This document shows, one piece after another, positions 1 through 5,271 of a stretch of DNA of 5,271 nt. The notes below the pieces were generated by a model. That model searched no databases. It was given only the letters and a program-made list of their open reading frames with translations, and was not told where the DNA came from. This DNA comes from an uncultured Prevotella sp. (lineage in GTDB: Bacteria > Bacteroidota > Bacteroidia > Bacteroidales > Bacteroidaceae), in the NCBI GenBank assembly GCA_934229335.1, contig CAKQDQ010000159.1, positions 1 to 5,271 of the forward strand, written 5' to 3'. Every line of letters begins with the position of its first letter. Within the stretch, counting starts at the first letter, position 1. Position numbers and translations under genes: made by a program.

Positions 1-325
1 CCATTACCTCAATACCGCTGCTATGACATGCACGTATCGCACTCTCACGACCGTTACCAGGACCCTTTACGTATGCCTTCACCTTACGGAGACCAAGATC
101 ATATGCTACCTTTGCACAATCCTGAGCTGCCATCTGAGCTGCGTAAGGAGTATTCTTCTTACTACCACGGAAACCCATCTTACCTGCTGATGACCATGAA
201 ATAACCTGTCCCTCAGAGTTTGCAAGGCTTACGATAATATTATTAAAAGAACTATGAACATGAAGCTGACCGATAGCATCAACTTTTACGTTTCTTTTTT
301 TATTTGTTGCTTGTTTCTTTGCCAT
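1..325 (-). CDS. rpsK: 30S ribosomal protein S11 (uS11), 3' end cut off by window
   Basis: Component of the 30S platform, where it packs against 16S rRNA close to the mRNA exit and E-site region. The visible 108 residues run from [10 protein letters not shown] to the window edge at GIEVM. Family hallmarks are the [12 protein letters not shown] start of the fold (18-29), [22 protein letters not shown] around residues 43-64, and the [12 protein letters not shown] segment at 88-99. S11 proteins are usually about 129 residues, so roughly 20 C-terminal residues (the PHNGCRPPK-type tail) lie outside the window. The ATG is 32 bases after the rpsM stop; the gap is AT-rich with no Shine-Dalgarno sequence. 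The basic, lysine-rich N-terminus and the lack of a better upstream start support this start. It follows rpsM as in the alpha operon; rpsD, rpoA and rplQ would be expected next, beyond base 1. Confidence 0.97.
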   Translation of the reverse strand, partial: MAKKQATNKKRNVKVDAIGQLHVHSSFNNIIVSLANSEGQVISWSSAGKMGFRGSKKNTPYAAQMAAQDCAKVAYDLGLRKVKAYVKGPGNGRESAIRACHSSGIEVM

Positions 326-357
326 GACTTAATTAGTTTTTCAAAGTTAATACATTA

Positions 358-738
358 TTACTTTGTGGCCTTCTTCTTATTAGCAACAGTCTTCTTCTTA
401 CCCTTACGAGTACGAGCATTGTTCTTAGTGCTCTGACCGCGAACAGGAAGACCATTACGATGACGGACGCCACGATAGCAACCAATATCCATCAGACGCT
501 TGATGTTCAACTGGATCTCTGAACGGAGATCACCTTCTACTTTGAATTCAGCGCCGATAATTTCGCGGATTTTGGCAGCCTGGTCATCGCTCCACTCGTT
601 GACCTTCAGGTCACGGCTAACACCAGCCTTATCCAATATCTTTGCTGAACTACTTCGACCTATACCATAGATATAAGTCAATGCGATTTCGCCACGCTTA
701 TTCTGGGGCAAATCTACTCCAACAATTCTTATTGCCAT
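358..738 (-). CDS. rpsM: 30S ribosomal protein S13 (uS13)
   Basis: Protein of the 30S head that takes part in the intersubunit bridges with the 50S central protuberance and whose tail reaches the P-site tRNA. The 126-residue length is normal. The N-terminal helix-two-turns-helix part includes [14 protein letters not shown] (22-35). The conserved C-terminal block has [22 protein letters not shown] (81-102), followed by [10 protein letters not shown] and a very basic tail ending KKKATK, as expected for contact with tRNA and 16S rRNA. Residue 103 is Ser where many bacteria have Arg (GQRTK); I recall this as common in Bacteroidales. The [11 protein letters not shown] start matches the family. It is preceded by the longest gap in the window (133 bases), which holds a candidate promoter, and it is the first gene of the classical alpha operon. 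Confidence 0.98.
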   Translation of the reverse strand: MAIRIVGVDLPQNKRGEIALTYIYGIGRSSSAKILDKAGVSRDLKVNEWSDDQAAKIREIIGAEFKVEGDLRSEIQLNIKRLMDIGCYRGVRHRNGLPVRGQSTKNNARTRKGKKKTVANKKKATK

Positions 739-795
739 AATTGATTGATAATAAATAAAATAATTGTCAATAATCTAATTTTCAAAACTTCGGAG

Positions 796-819
796 CAACA
801 AAGTTACTAACTTTAGTTG
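796..819. repeat. Imperfect palindrome overlapping the candidate rpsM promoter
   Basis: AAAGTTA (800-806), a central C at 807, and TAACTTT (808-814) form a perfect 15-base dyad. It extends outward with CAAC (796-799) and GTTG (816-819) if A815 is treated as a bulge, for 11 paired bases per arm. It covers the proposed -7 element exactly. As RNA it could form a hairpin with a three-base loop, but no U-run follows, so it is not an intrinsic terminator. It may be an operator, a leader hairpin in read-through transcript, or chance in AT-rich DNA. Confidence 0.5.
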
Positions 820-829
820 AAACTACGAA
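799..829 (-). promoter_or_regulatory. Candidate Bacteroidales-type promoter upstream of rpsM
   Basis: On the minus strand TAACTTTG (806 to 799) matches the Bacteroides -7 consensus TAnnTTTG at every fixed position. About 19-20 bases upstream lies TTTCG (830 to 826), a three-out-of-four match to the -33 TTTG element. Transcription would start near 790-793, giving a leader of about 50-55 AT-rich bases before the rpsM ATG at 738. It would serve rpsM, rpsK and the genes after them, matching the start of the classical alpha operon. The consensus is established for the group; that this copy is used is inference. Confidence 0.45.
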
Positions 830-871
830 ATTATTTAACATCAGACATCAACTTTTAACCTTTAATAATTT

Positions 872-988
872 TTAACCCTGACGAAGCTTCATCTTTGGGT
901 TTTTCTTGTTAATTACGAAAAGACGACCCTTACGGCGTACTATAACGCACTCAGGAGAACGCTTCTTCAATGATGCTCTTGTCTTCAT
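872..988 (-). CDS. rpmJ: 50S ribosomal protein L36 (bL36), cysteine-poor form
   Basis: A 38-residue protein, [20 protein letters not shown] onward, ending KMKLRQG and TAA. It is the smallest protein of the 50S subunit and binds 23S rRNA near the base of the stalk region. The MKxRASLKK start and the KxKLRQG end are family hallmarks, and the length is the usual one. Zinc-binding L36 carries a CxxC...C...H set; here only one Cys remains (C14), and the other ligand positions appear to be Ser11, Asn and Met, so this is the zinc-free form. The ATG at 988 has no Shine-Dalgarno sequence. The gene lies 111 bases after infA and 133 bases before rpsM, much wider spacing than elsewhere here. The position between infA and rpsM is the standard one. 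Confidence 0.97.
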   Translation of the reverse strand: MKTRASLKKRSPECVIVRRKGRLFVINKKNPKMKLRQG

Positions 989-1099
989 CTTTGCTATGAA
1001 TATTAATGTTATATTATTAATTGTATATTATATTCAAATCAATAAGTACGTTCTAAACCTACTACACAATGCTATGCGTAATACATTGATAAACACGCA
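989..1099. other. AT-rich infA-rpmJ spacer, no gene seen
   Basis: This 111-base gap is very AT-rich, especially the 60 bases next to rpmJ. I found no RNA gene, no terminator-like stem with U-run, and no Shine-Dalgarno sequence. The best promoter-like string on the minus strand, TTGATTTG, misses one fixed base of TAnnTTTG and has no TTTG at the right distance. The spacer may act only as an unstructured leader for rpmJ translation. Confidence 0.5.
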
Positions 1100-1318
1100 C
1101 TATTTGTATCTAAAACTGATTCTTCCCTTTGTCAAATCATACGGACTCATCTCTACCTTTACCTTATCTCCAGGTAAAATCTTGATATAGTGCATTCTCA
1201 TCTTTCCAGAGATATGCGCAATGATTTGTACTCCATTCTCTAACTCTACACGGAACATTGCATTACTTAATGCCTCAATAATTGTGCCGTCTTGTTCTAT
1301 AGCAGACTGTTTTGCCAT
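1100..1318 (-). CDS. infA: Translation initiation factor IF-1
   Basis: A 72-residue OB-fold protein that binds the A site of the 30S subunit and helps IF-2 and IF-3 select the initiator tRNA. The length and the whole sequence fit the family: start [17 protein letters not shown], central strand block [10 protein letters not shown] (21-30), IAHISGKMR (33-41), [20 protein letters not shown] (48-67), and the basic end SFRYK. The start at 1318 gives the canonical length and lies 55 bases after the map stop; the leader is AT-rich (AACAAACAAAATT just before ATG) with no Shine-Dalgarno sequence. Placement between map and rpmJ is the standard order in this phylum and in many Firmicutes. I see nothing unusual in the protein. 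Confidence 0.98.
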   Translation of the reverse strand: MAKQSAIEQDGTIIEALSNAMFRVELENGVQIIAHISGKMRMHYIKILPGDKVKVEMSPYDLTKGRISFRYK

Positions 1319-1373
1319 AATTTTGTTTGTTGAACGTTATTTAAGCTTTTAGACTGTACTTTAAGCGTTATAT

Positions 1374-2168
1374 TTATATTTTTATCAATTTTTCTATCTC
1401 GGTGAAAGACGAGAGAATGTCTGCCTTACCTTTTCTTATAGCAATAGTATGCTCATAATGAGCCGCAGGCATATTGTCTCTTGTCAATATTGACCATCTA
1501 TCAGGAGCTAACCATATCTGTCGTTTTCCCATAGTTATCATAGGTTCTATGGCTATACACATTCCTGATTTTAATTGTGATCCATGTCCTCTCTTTCCAT
1601 AATTAGGAACGGCAGGGTCTTCATGCATTTCTTTACCAATGCCATGTCCCGTCAATTCTCTTACGACACCATAGCCGTTGGCTTCACAATATTCTTGAAC
1701 CGTCTGTCCTATATCACCGATGTGATTCCCATGAACAGCTTGTTCTATACCTTTATATAAACTTTCCTTTGTTACAAGGAGAAGGTTTCTCACTTCATCA
1801 GAGATTTCTCCTACAGGGAAAGTATACGCAGAATCACCATTGTATCCTTCCAATAATGTTCCGCAATCAATAGATACTATGTCACCTTCTTTTAATACCT
1901 GTTTCTCATTAGGTATTCCGTGAACGACACAGCCGTTGACCGAAGTGCATATACTTGCGGGGAATGGTCCACCGTAAGGATTTGGGAAACCGAGGAAAGT
2001 CGGTGTTGCACCATGGTCACGAATGTAAGTATCAGCAATTTTATTTAAGGTCGCTGTAGTAACCCCTGGCTTAATGTGTTTTGCCAGTTCACCGAGCGTA
2101 CTACCAACCAGAAGATTGGCAGCACGCATCAGTTGTATTTCATGTTCAGTCTTTAGATATATAGCCAT
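1374..2168 (-). CDS. map: Type I methionine aminopeptidase
   Basis: Cytosolic dinuclear metalloenzyme that removes the initiator methionine from nascent proteins when the second residue is small. The 264 residues have the pita-bread fold with all five metal ligands in family positions: Asp101 (SIDCG), Asp112 (GDSAYTF), His175 (TGHGIG), Glu208 (IEPM) and Glu239 (HYEHTIAI). The substrate-binding histidines His83 (VVHGIP) and His182 (EMHEDP) are also present. Spacing between ligands matches the E. coli enzyme with a constant offset of four residues, so the enzyme should be active. There is no N-terminal zinc-finger or SH3-like extension, which places it with short type I enzymes. It starts 14 bases after the secY stop, so the two are surely cotranscribed. 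No Shine-Dalgarno sequence precedes it. The segment GKRQIWLAPDRWSI (214-227) is part of the usual C-terminal half. Confidence 0.97.
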   Translation of the reverse strand: MAIYLKTEHEIQLMRAANLLVGSTLGELAKHIKPGVTTATLNKIADTYIRDHGATPTFLGFPNPYGGPFPASICTSVNGCVVHGIPNEKQVLKEGDIVSIDCGTLLEGYNGDSAYTFPVGEISDEVRNLLLVTKESLYKGIEQAVHGNHIGDIGQTVQEYCEANGYGVVRELTGHGIGKEMHEDPAVPNYGKRGHGSQLKSGMCIAIEPMITMGKRQIWLAPDRWSILTRDNMPAAHYEHTIAIRKGKADILSSFTEIEKLIKI

Positions 2169-2182
2169 CTTTAGACTTTATA

Positions 2183-3523
2183 TTAATAAGCACTAAATCC
2201 CGCCTGCGGACGTGTACGTCCAGAACTTAACAGGTCATCATAATGTACCATCATAAGGTGTGATTGTATCTGCTGTATAGTATCAATAACAACACCTACT
2301 AAGATGAGCAAAGACGTTCCACCGAAGAACTGGGCAAAGCCCTGCTGCACGTTGAGCAATCCTGCAAGAGCTGGCATTATTGCAATGAAGGCAATAAAAA
2401 GAGAGCCTGGCAATGTCAGACGTGACATTATCTCCTCGATGTAATTAGCTGTATCCCTACCAGGTCTTACACCTGGAATGAAACCATTATTACGTTTCAT
2501 GTCTTCAGCCATCTGAGTAGGATTAAGCGTTATCGCTGTATAGAAGTATGTGAAAGCGACAATAAGCAATACATACACTATATTATACAGGAGGCTGGTG
2601 TTATCCAGTAACGAACGAGTAAACCAACCCAAGTCATCAGTACTGTACTGTACAATAGCGAGAGGTATAAACATCAATGCCTGAGCAAAGATAATAGGCA
2701 TCACATTTGCAGCAAAAAGCTTCAACGGTATATACTGACGAGCTCCGCCAAACTGTGTATTACCAACGACCTTCTTCGCATACTGTACTGGTACCTTACG
2801 CGTACCCTGCACGAGAAGTATAGCTGCACATACTACAGCATACAATATTAGCACCTCTGCGATAAACATTACCAAACCACCACCAGTAATAGCAGTAAAG
2901 CGACTACCTACCTCCTGAATGAAGGCTTGTGGAAGACGAGCAATAATACCTATCATAATTATGAGGGATATACCATTGCCTACGCCTTTGTCTGTGATAC
3001 GCTCACCCAGCCAAAGTATAAACATAGAGCCAGCGGCAAGAATGATAGTAGCAGGCAACATAAACTCAGTCCATGTAAGTCCTGACGCGAGAGCACCCGG
3101 AGATTGCATTTTTAAGTTCATGAGATAAGATGGTGCCTGAAAGATAAGAATCGCTATTGTCAAATAGCGAGTATACTGCATTATCTTCTTTCTACCGCTC
3201 TCACCCTCACGCTGCATCTTCTGAAAAGACGGTACAGCAATAGCCACCAGCTGCATCACGATAGATGCAGAGATGTATGGCATTATTCCGAGTGCGAAAA
3301 TTGATGCGTTAGAGAATGCGCCACCAGAGAACATATCCAGAAGTGACATCAATCCCCCCGCAGTCTGCTGTTGCAGTTTTTCGAGGTTTGCAGGGTTTAC
3401 ACCCGGCAAAACCACGAAAGAACCGAAACGATAGATAGCGACAAAGAGTATTGTTACAAGAAGACGCACACGCAAATCTTCGACCTTCCAACAGTTCTTC
3501 AGTGTCTCTATAAATTTCTTCAT
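2183..3523 (-). CDS. secY: Protein translocase subunit SecY
   Basis: Channel-forming subunit of the SecYEG translocon in the inner membrane; it accepts chains from SecA or directly from the ribosome. The 446 residues show ten hydrophobic segments, roughly at 20-40, 74-98, 117-135, 153-172, 183-198, 215-238, 268-292, 312-332, 373-392 and 400-418. The first SecY signature with the plug region is at about 57-90 (GLMSLLDMFSGGAFSN then ALGIMPYISASI). The second is WLGERITDKGVGNGIS (171-186). The cytosolic loop between segments 6 and 7 is basic (TRKVPVQYAKK), and the loop between segments 8 and 9 carries the conserved GVRPGRDTANYI, whose Arg353 corresponds to the Arg needed for SecA-driven transport in E. 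coli. The start MKKFIETLKNCWKVEDLR is typical. It lies 38 bases after rplO, with a small AT-rich dyad in the gap and no Shine-Dalgarno sequence. Confidence 0.98.
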   Translation of the reverse strand: MKKFIETLKNCWKVEDLRVRLLVTILFVAIYRFGSFVVLPGVNPANLEKLQQQTAGGLMSLLDMFSGGAFSNASIFALGIMPYISASIVMQLVAIAVPSFQKMQREGESGRKKIMQYTRYLTIAILIFQAPSYLMNLKMQSPGALASGLTWTEFMLPATIILAAGSMFILWLGERITDKGVGNGISLIIMIGIIARLPQAFIQEVGSRFTAITGGGLVMFIAEVLILYAVVCAAILLVQGTRKVPVQYAKKVVGNTQFGGARQYIPLKLFAANVMPIIFAQALMFIPLAIVQYSTDDLGWFTRSLLDNTSLLYNIVYVLLIVAFTYFYTAITLNPTQMAEDMKRNNGFIPGVRPGRDTANYIEEIMSRLTLPGSLFIAFIAIMPALAGLLNVQQGFAQFFGGTSLLILVGVVIDTIQQIQSHLMMVHYDDLLSSGRTRPQAGFSAY

Positions 3524-3561
3524 TACTTTAGTTTTTACTCAGAGGTAAAACAATAGATGCT

Positions 3562-4008
3562 TTAGAGCACCACAGCAGTACCGCCAACTGCTTCAATAGC
3601 AGCCTGTGCGGTCTTAGAGAAGGCGTTAGCTTCTACAGTAAGCTTAGCCTTTAACTCACCGTTACCAAGAACCTTTACAAGTTCCTTACCGTTAGTAAGA
3701 CCAGCCTTCTGTAATTCAGCTAATCCGATCTTCTCTAAATTCTCACGCTCTGCCATTTTCTGCAGAGTAGAGAGGTTAACAGCGAAGTACTCCTTATGGT
3801 TAATGTTCTTGAAGCCGAACTTAGGCAGACGACGCTGCAGTGGCATCTGACCACCCTCAAATCCAATCTTCTTCTTATAACCAGAACGTGCCTTAGCACC
3901 CTTGTGACCACGAGTAGATGTACCACCCAGTCCTGAACCAGGACCGCGACCGATACGACGACGTGAATGGGTTGAACCAGCTGCTGGTTTCAAATTATTC
4001 AATTTCAT
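3562..4008 (-). CDS. rplO: 50S ribosomal protein L15 (uL15)
   Basis: A 50S assembly protein whose long N-terminal extension threads into 23S rRNA. The 148 residues are the normal length. The glycine/arginine-rich N-terminal part includes SRRRIGRGPGSGLGGTSTRG (15-34) and HKG, then the conserved FEGGQMPLQRRLPKFGF (50-66), as expected for the rRNA-binding extension. The globular C-terminal part includes VKVLGNGEL (111-119) and the closing AFSKTAQAAIEAVGGTAVVL (129-148), which carries the family signature. The MKLNNLKPAAGS start is the family start. It follows rpmD by 25 bases and precedes secY by 38 bases, the standard spc operon arrangement. The leader is AT-rich and has no Shine-Dalgarno sequence. 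Confidence 0.98.
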   Translation of the reverse strand: MKLNNLKPAAGSTHSRRRIGRGPGSGLGGTSTRGHKGAKARSGYKKKIGFEGGQMPLQRRLPKFGFKNINHKEYFAVNLSTLQKMAERENLEKIGLAELQKAGLTNGKELVKVLGNGELKAKLTVEANAFSKTAQAAIEAVGGTAVVL

Positions 4009-4033
4009 AATCGTTCAGTTTAATGATTAGTTA

Positions 4034-4210
4034 TTACTCTACAACAGTCACCAGATGATGCACTTTACGGATCATACCGCGTGTTGAAGGTGTATCTTCC
4101 TTCTCTACAACCTGTGAGATCTTATGAAGACCTAATGAAAGAAGGGTACGCTTCTGGTCTGCAGAAGCACCGATACGGCTCTTAATCTGCTTAATTTTAA
4201 TAGTTGCCAT
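4034..4210 (-). CDS. rpmD: 50S ribosomal protein L30 (uL30)
   Basis: A 58-residue protein of the 50S subunit, read as [20 protein letters not shown] onward and ending HHLVTVVE then TAA. The length is normal for bacterial L30, a small ferredoxin-like fold bound to 23S rRNA. Hallmarks are IKQIKSRIG near the start (substituting for the usual KSxIG motif), the [10 protein letters not shown] core (22-31), the [15 protein letters not shown] segment (40-54), and the expected slot between rpsE and rplO. The gaps are 19 bases to rpsE and 25 to rplO. Unlike every other visible start here, it is preceded by a full Shine-Dalgarno sequence (AAAGGAGGU, eight bases between GGAGG and ATG), which fixes the start. 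It is antisense to no competing gene. Confidence 0.97.
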   Translation of the reverse strand: MATIKIKQIKSRIGASADQKRTLLSLGLHKISQVVEKEDTPSTRGMIRKVHHLVTVVE

Positions 4211-4217
4211 TTATATA

Positions 4218-4226
4218 ACCTCCTTT
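4218..4226 (-). promoter_or_regulatory. Strong Shine-Dalgarno sequence of rpmD
   Basis: On the minus strand the sequence reads AAAGGAGGT, followed by TATATAA and the rpmD ATG at 4210. GGAGG ends eight bases before the start codon. AAAGGAGGU is complementary to the standard 16S 3' end (ACCUCCUUU) over nine bases. It lies wholly between the rpsE stop and rpmD. The other nine visible starts in the window have only A/T-rich leaders. Confidence 0.85.
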
Positions 4227-4229
4227 TTA

Positions 4230-4736
4230 TTAGCCATTAAATACCTTGTTCATGCTGATGCCACGCTCCTGTGCTACAGTACGTGCGTCACGAAGACTTG
4301 CAAGAGCCTTGATAGTTGCCTTTACGAGGTTGTGAGGGTTAGATGATCCCTTAGACTTAGCGAGTACATCGTTAACTCCTACGCTTTCGAGCACAGCACG
4401 CATAGCACCACCACATACCATTCCAGTACCGAGGGCAGCAGGCTTGAGGAATACCTTAGCACCACCAAAAGAAACCTCTACTTCGTGAGGAATAGTACCC
4501 TTGATTACAGGCACCTTAACAAGATTTTTCTTTGCTGCGTCAGTGCCCTTAGCTATAGCCTGCTGCACTTCACCAGCTTTACCAAGTCCCCATCCGATAG
4601 TACCATTACCGTCACCAACAACGACGATAGCAGCGAATGTGAAGGTGCGACCACCTTTTGTTACCTTAGTAACACGGTTGATAGCAACCAGCTTGTCTTT
4701 CAATTCAACGTCGCTATTTACTTTTACTTTATCCAT
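4230..4736 (-). CDS. rpsE: 30S ribosomal protein S5 (uS5)
   Basis: A 30S protein at the mRNA entry side that affects decoding accuracy and, in E. coli, spectinomycin response. The 168 residues show both domains. The N-terminal double-stranded-RNA-binding-like domain (about 12-78) holds [19 protein letters not shown] (16-34), with the TKGGR loop where spectinomycin-resistance changes occur in other species, and [19 protein letters not shown] (39-57). The C-terminal domain (about 85-155) holds [20 protein letters not shown] (98-117) and [15 protein letters not shown] (128-142). The loop looks intact, so there is no visible sign of resistance. It starts 14 bases after rplR and ends 19 bases before rpmD. 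The [16 protein letters not shown] start gives a short N-terminus, normal for the group, and the leader has no Shine-Dalgarno sequence. Confidence 0.98.
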   Translation of the reverse strand: MDKVKVNSDVELKDKLVAINRVTKVTKGGRTFTFAAIVVVGDGNGTIGWGLGKAGEVQQAIAKGTDAAKKNLVKVPVIKGTIPHEVEVSFGGAKVFLKPAALGTGMVCGGAMRAVLESVGVNDVLAKSKGSSNPHNLVKATIKALASLRDARTVAQERGISMNKVFNG

Positions 4737-4750
4737 TGCTATAAAATCGT

Positions 4751-5095
4751 TTAGAAGTTAAGACCACCCTCACGTGCTGCATCAGCGAGAGCCTTTACAC
4801 GTCCGTGATAGAGGTAGCCGTTACGGTCGAATACTACAGATGTGATACCAGCCGCCTTTGCCTTTTCAGCAACGAGCGCACCAACCTTCTGTGCTTGCTC
4901 AATCTTAGGCATAGCCTCAAGACCAAGAGAAGATGCAGAAGCCAATGTCTGACCAGTAACATCATTAATAACCTGAGCGTAAATCTGCTTGTTGCTACGG
5001 AATACGTTGAGACGAGGACGTTCAGCGGTACCGTTTACGTTCTTACGAACTCTATATTTGATCTTAATTCGTCTTTCTACTTTCTTTGTTGTCAT
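4751..5095 (-). CDS. rplR: 50S ribosomal protein L18 (uL18)
   Basis: 5S rRNA-binding protein of the 50S central protuberance, acting with L5 (and L25/CTC-type proteins where present). The 114 residues are the usual bacterial length. The basic N-terminus ([18 protein letters not shown]) contacts 5S rRNA. It is followed by the conserved [20 protein letters not shown] (25-44), the ASASSLGLE segment, and the C-terminal [20 protein letters not shown] (89-108) ending EGGLNF, a near-universal L18 end. It starts 18 bases after the rplF stop and ends 14 bases before rpsE, as in the spc operon. The leader is AT-rich with no Shine-Dalgarno sequence. Nothing unusual is seen. Confidence 0.98.
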   Translation of the reverse strand: MTTKKVERRIKIKYRVRKNVNGTAERPRLNVFRSNKQIYAQVINDVTGQTLASASSLGLEAMPKIEQAQKVGALVAEKAKAAGITSVVFDRNGYLYHGRVKALADAAREGGLNF

Positions 5096-5113
5096 AGTCG
5101 TAATGTATTAAAA

Positions 5114-5271
5114 TTACTTAGCTGAAGCTGACTTACCAGACTTTCTGCGGATAACCTCGCCCTGGAACAGGATACCCTTACCCTTATAAGGCTCAGGCTT
5201 ACGGAAAGAACGAATCTTGGCACAAATGAGTCCAAGTAACTGCTTGTCAGCAGATTCGAGTATGATGATAG
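5114..5271 (-). CDS. rplF: 50S ribosomal protein L6 (uL6), C-terminal end only
   Basis: Only the last 51 codons plus the TAA stop are in the window; the 5' part lies beyond base 5271. L6 sits near the base of the L7/L12 stalk and binds 23S rRNA by the sarcin-ricin loop. The fragment begins [20 protein letters not shown] and contains the L6 signature PEPYKGKGI (visible residues 25-33), followed by the short basic tail ending [11 protein letters not shown]. The full protein is normally about 180-190 residues, so roughly 130-140 residues are missing only because of the window edge. It is followed by rplR after 18 bases, the expected order. Confidence 0.96.
   Translation of the reverse strand, partial: IIILESADKQLLGLICAKIRSFRKPEPYKGKGILFQGEVIRRKSGKSASAK

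Noticed and set aside
254..436. Plus-strand hydrophobic 60-codon frame across the rpsM-rpsK junction
   Set aside because: The hydrophobic look comes from reading the lysine-rich ends of S13 and S11 in antisense (AAG/AAA become CTT/TTT). No independent support for a gene.
1040..1075. Promoter-like TTGATTTG on the minus strand between infA and rpmJ
   Set aside because: It misses a fixed base of TAnnTTTG, and no TTTG lies at the expected upstream distance.
906..1190. Plus-strand open frame of 94 codons across rpmJ, the spacer and infA
   Set aside because: It is antisense to two universally conserved genes, runs through an AT-rich spacer that gives a low-complexity hydrophobic translation, and resembles no known family.
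1340..1366. Direct repeat TTTAAGC at 1340-1346 and 1360-1366, exactly 20 bases apart, in the map-infA gap
   Set aside because: Seven AT-rich bases repeated twice is weak evidence of a binding site, and no promoter element lies beside it; probably chance.
4485..4761. Two overlapping plus-strand frames opposite rpsE
   Set aside because: Antisense shadows of the S5 gene, whose minus-strand frame is conserved along its whole length.
4805..5125. Plus-strand 106-codon frame opposite rplR
   Set aside because: Antisense to L18, with a cysteine- and serine-rich translation that fits no family.
1..5271. A novel defence, mobile or biosynthetic system
   Set aside because: All coding capacity is accounted for by eleven conserved translation and secretion genes in standard order, with no frameshift, insertion, fusion or foreign-looking segment.

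Overview
This window is a run of ribosomal-protein and protein-export genes, all read from the minus strand: the distal part of the spc operon running into the start of the alpha operon. In transcription order (high to low coordinate) it holds rplF (3' end only), rplR, rpsE, rpmD, rplO, secY, map, infA, rpmJ, rpsM and rpsK (cut off at base 1). No gene on the plus strand is supported; the open frames there are antisense to conserved genes. There is no rRNA, tRNA, mobile element or CRISPR array.

The organism is most likely a member of Bacteroidota, order Bacteroidales, probably Prevotella-like. The reasons are the gene order secY-map-infA-rpmJ-rpsM-rpsK without adk, the wording of the proteins (for example the S13 tail and the cysteine-poor L36), the AT-rich leaders, and the near absence of Shine-Dalgarno sequences. 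The genus call is an inference from remembered family sequences, not from a search.

Layout: bases 5271-3562 carry the tightly packed 50S/30S genes L6, L18, S5, L30 and L15 with 14-25 base gaps. Bases 3523-1374 carry the SecY translocon channel and methionine aminopeptidase, 14 bases apart. Bases 1318-872 carry IF-1 and L36, and bases 738-1 carry S13 and S11. The gaps widen sharply around infA, rpmJ and rpsM (55, 111 and 133 bases). The last of these has a good match to the Bacteroidales -7 promoter element sitting inside a dyad, which could be a separate promoter for the alpha-operon part (rpsM onward).

Functionally the set co-produces parts of both ribosomal subunits, the initiation factor, the membrane channel that docks on the ribosome exit site, and the enzyme that trims the initiator methionine from nascent chains. 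This is a conserved housekeeping region and I see no new system in it. The points worth a second look are regulatory: one strong Shine-Dalgarno sequence (rpmD) among ten visible starts, and the promoter/dyad region upstream of rpsM.
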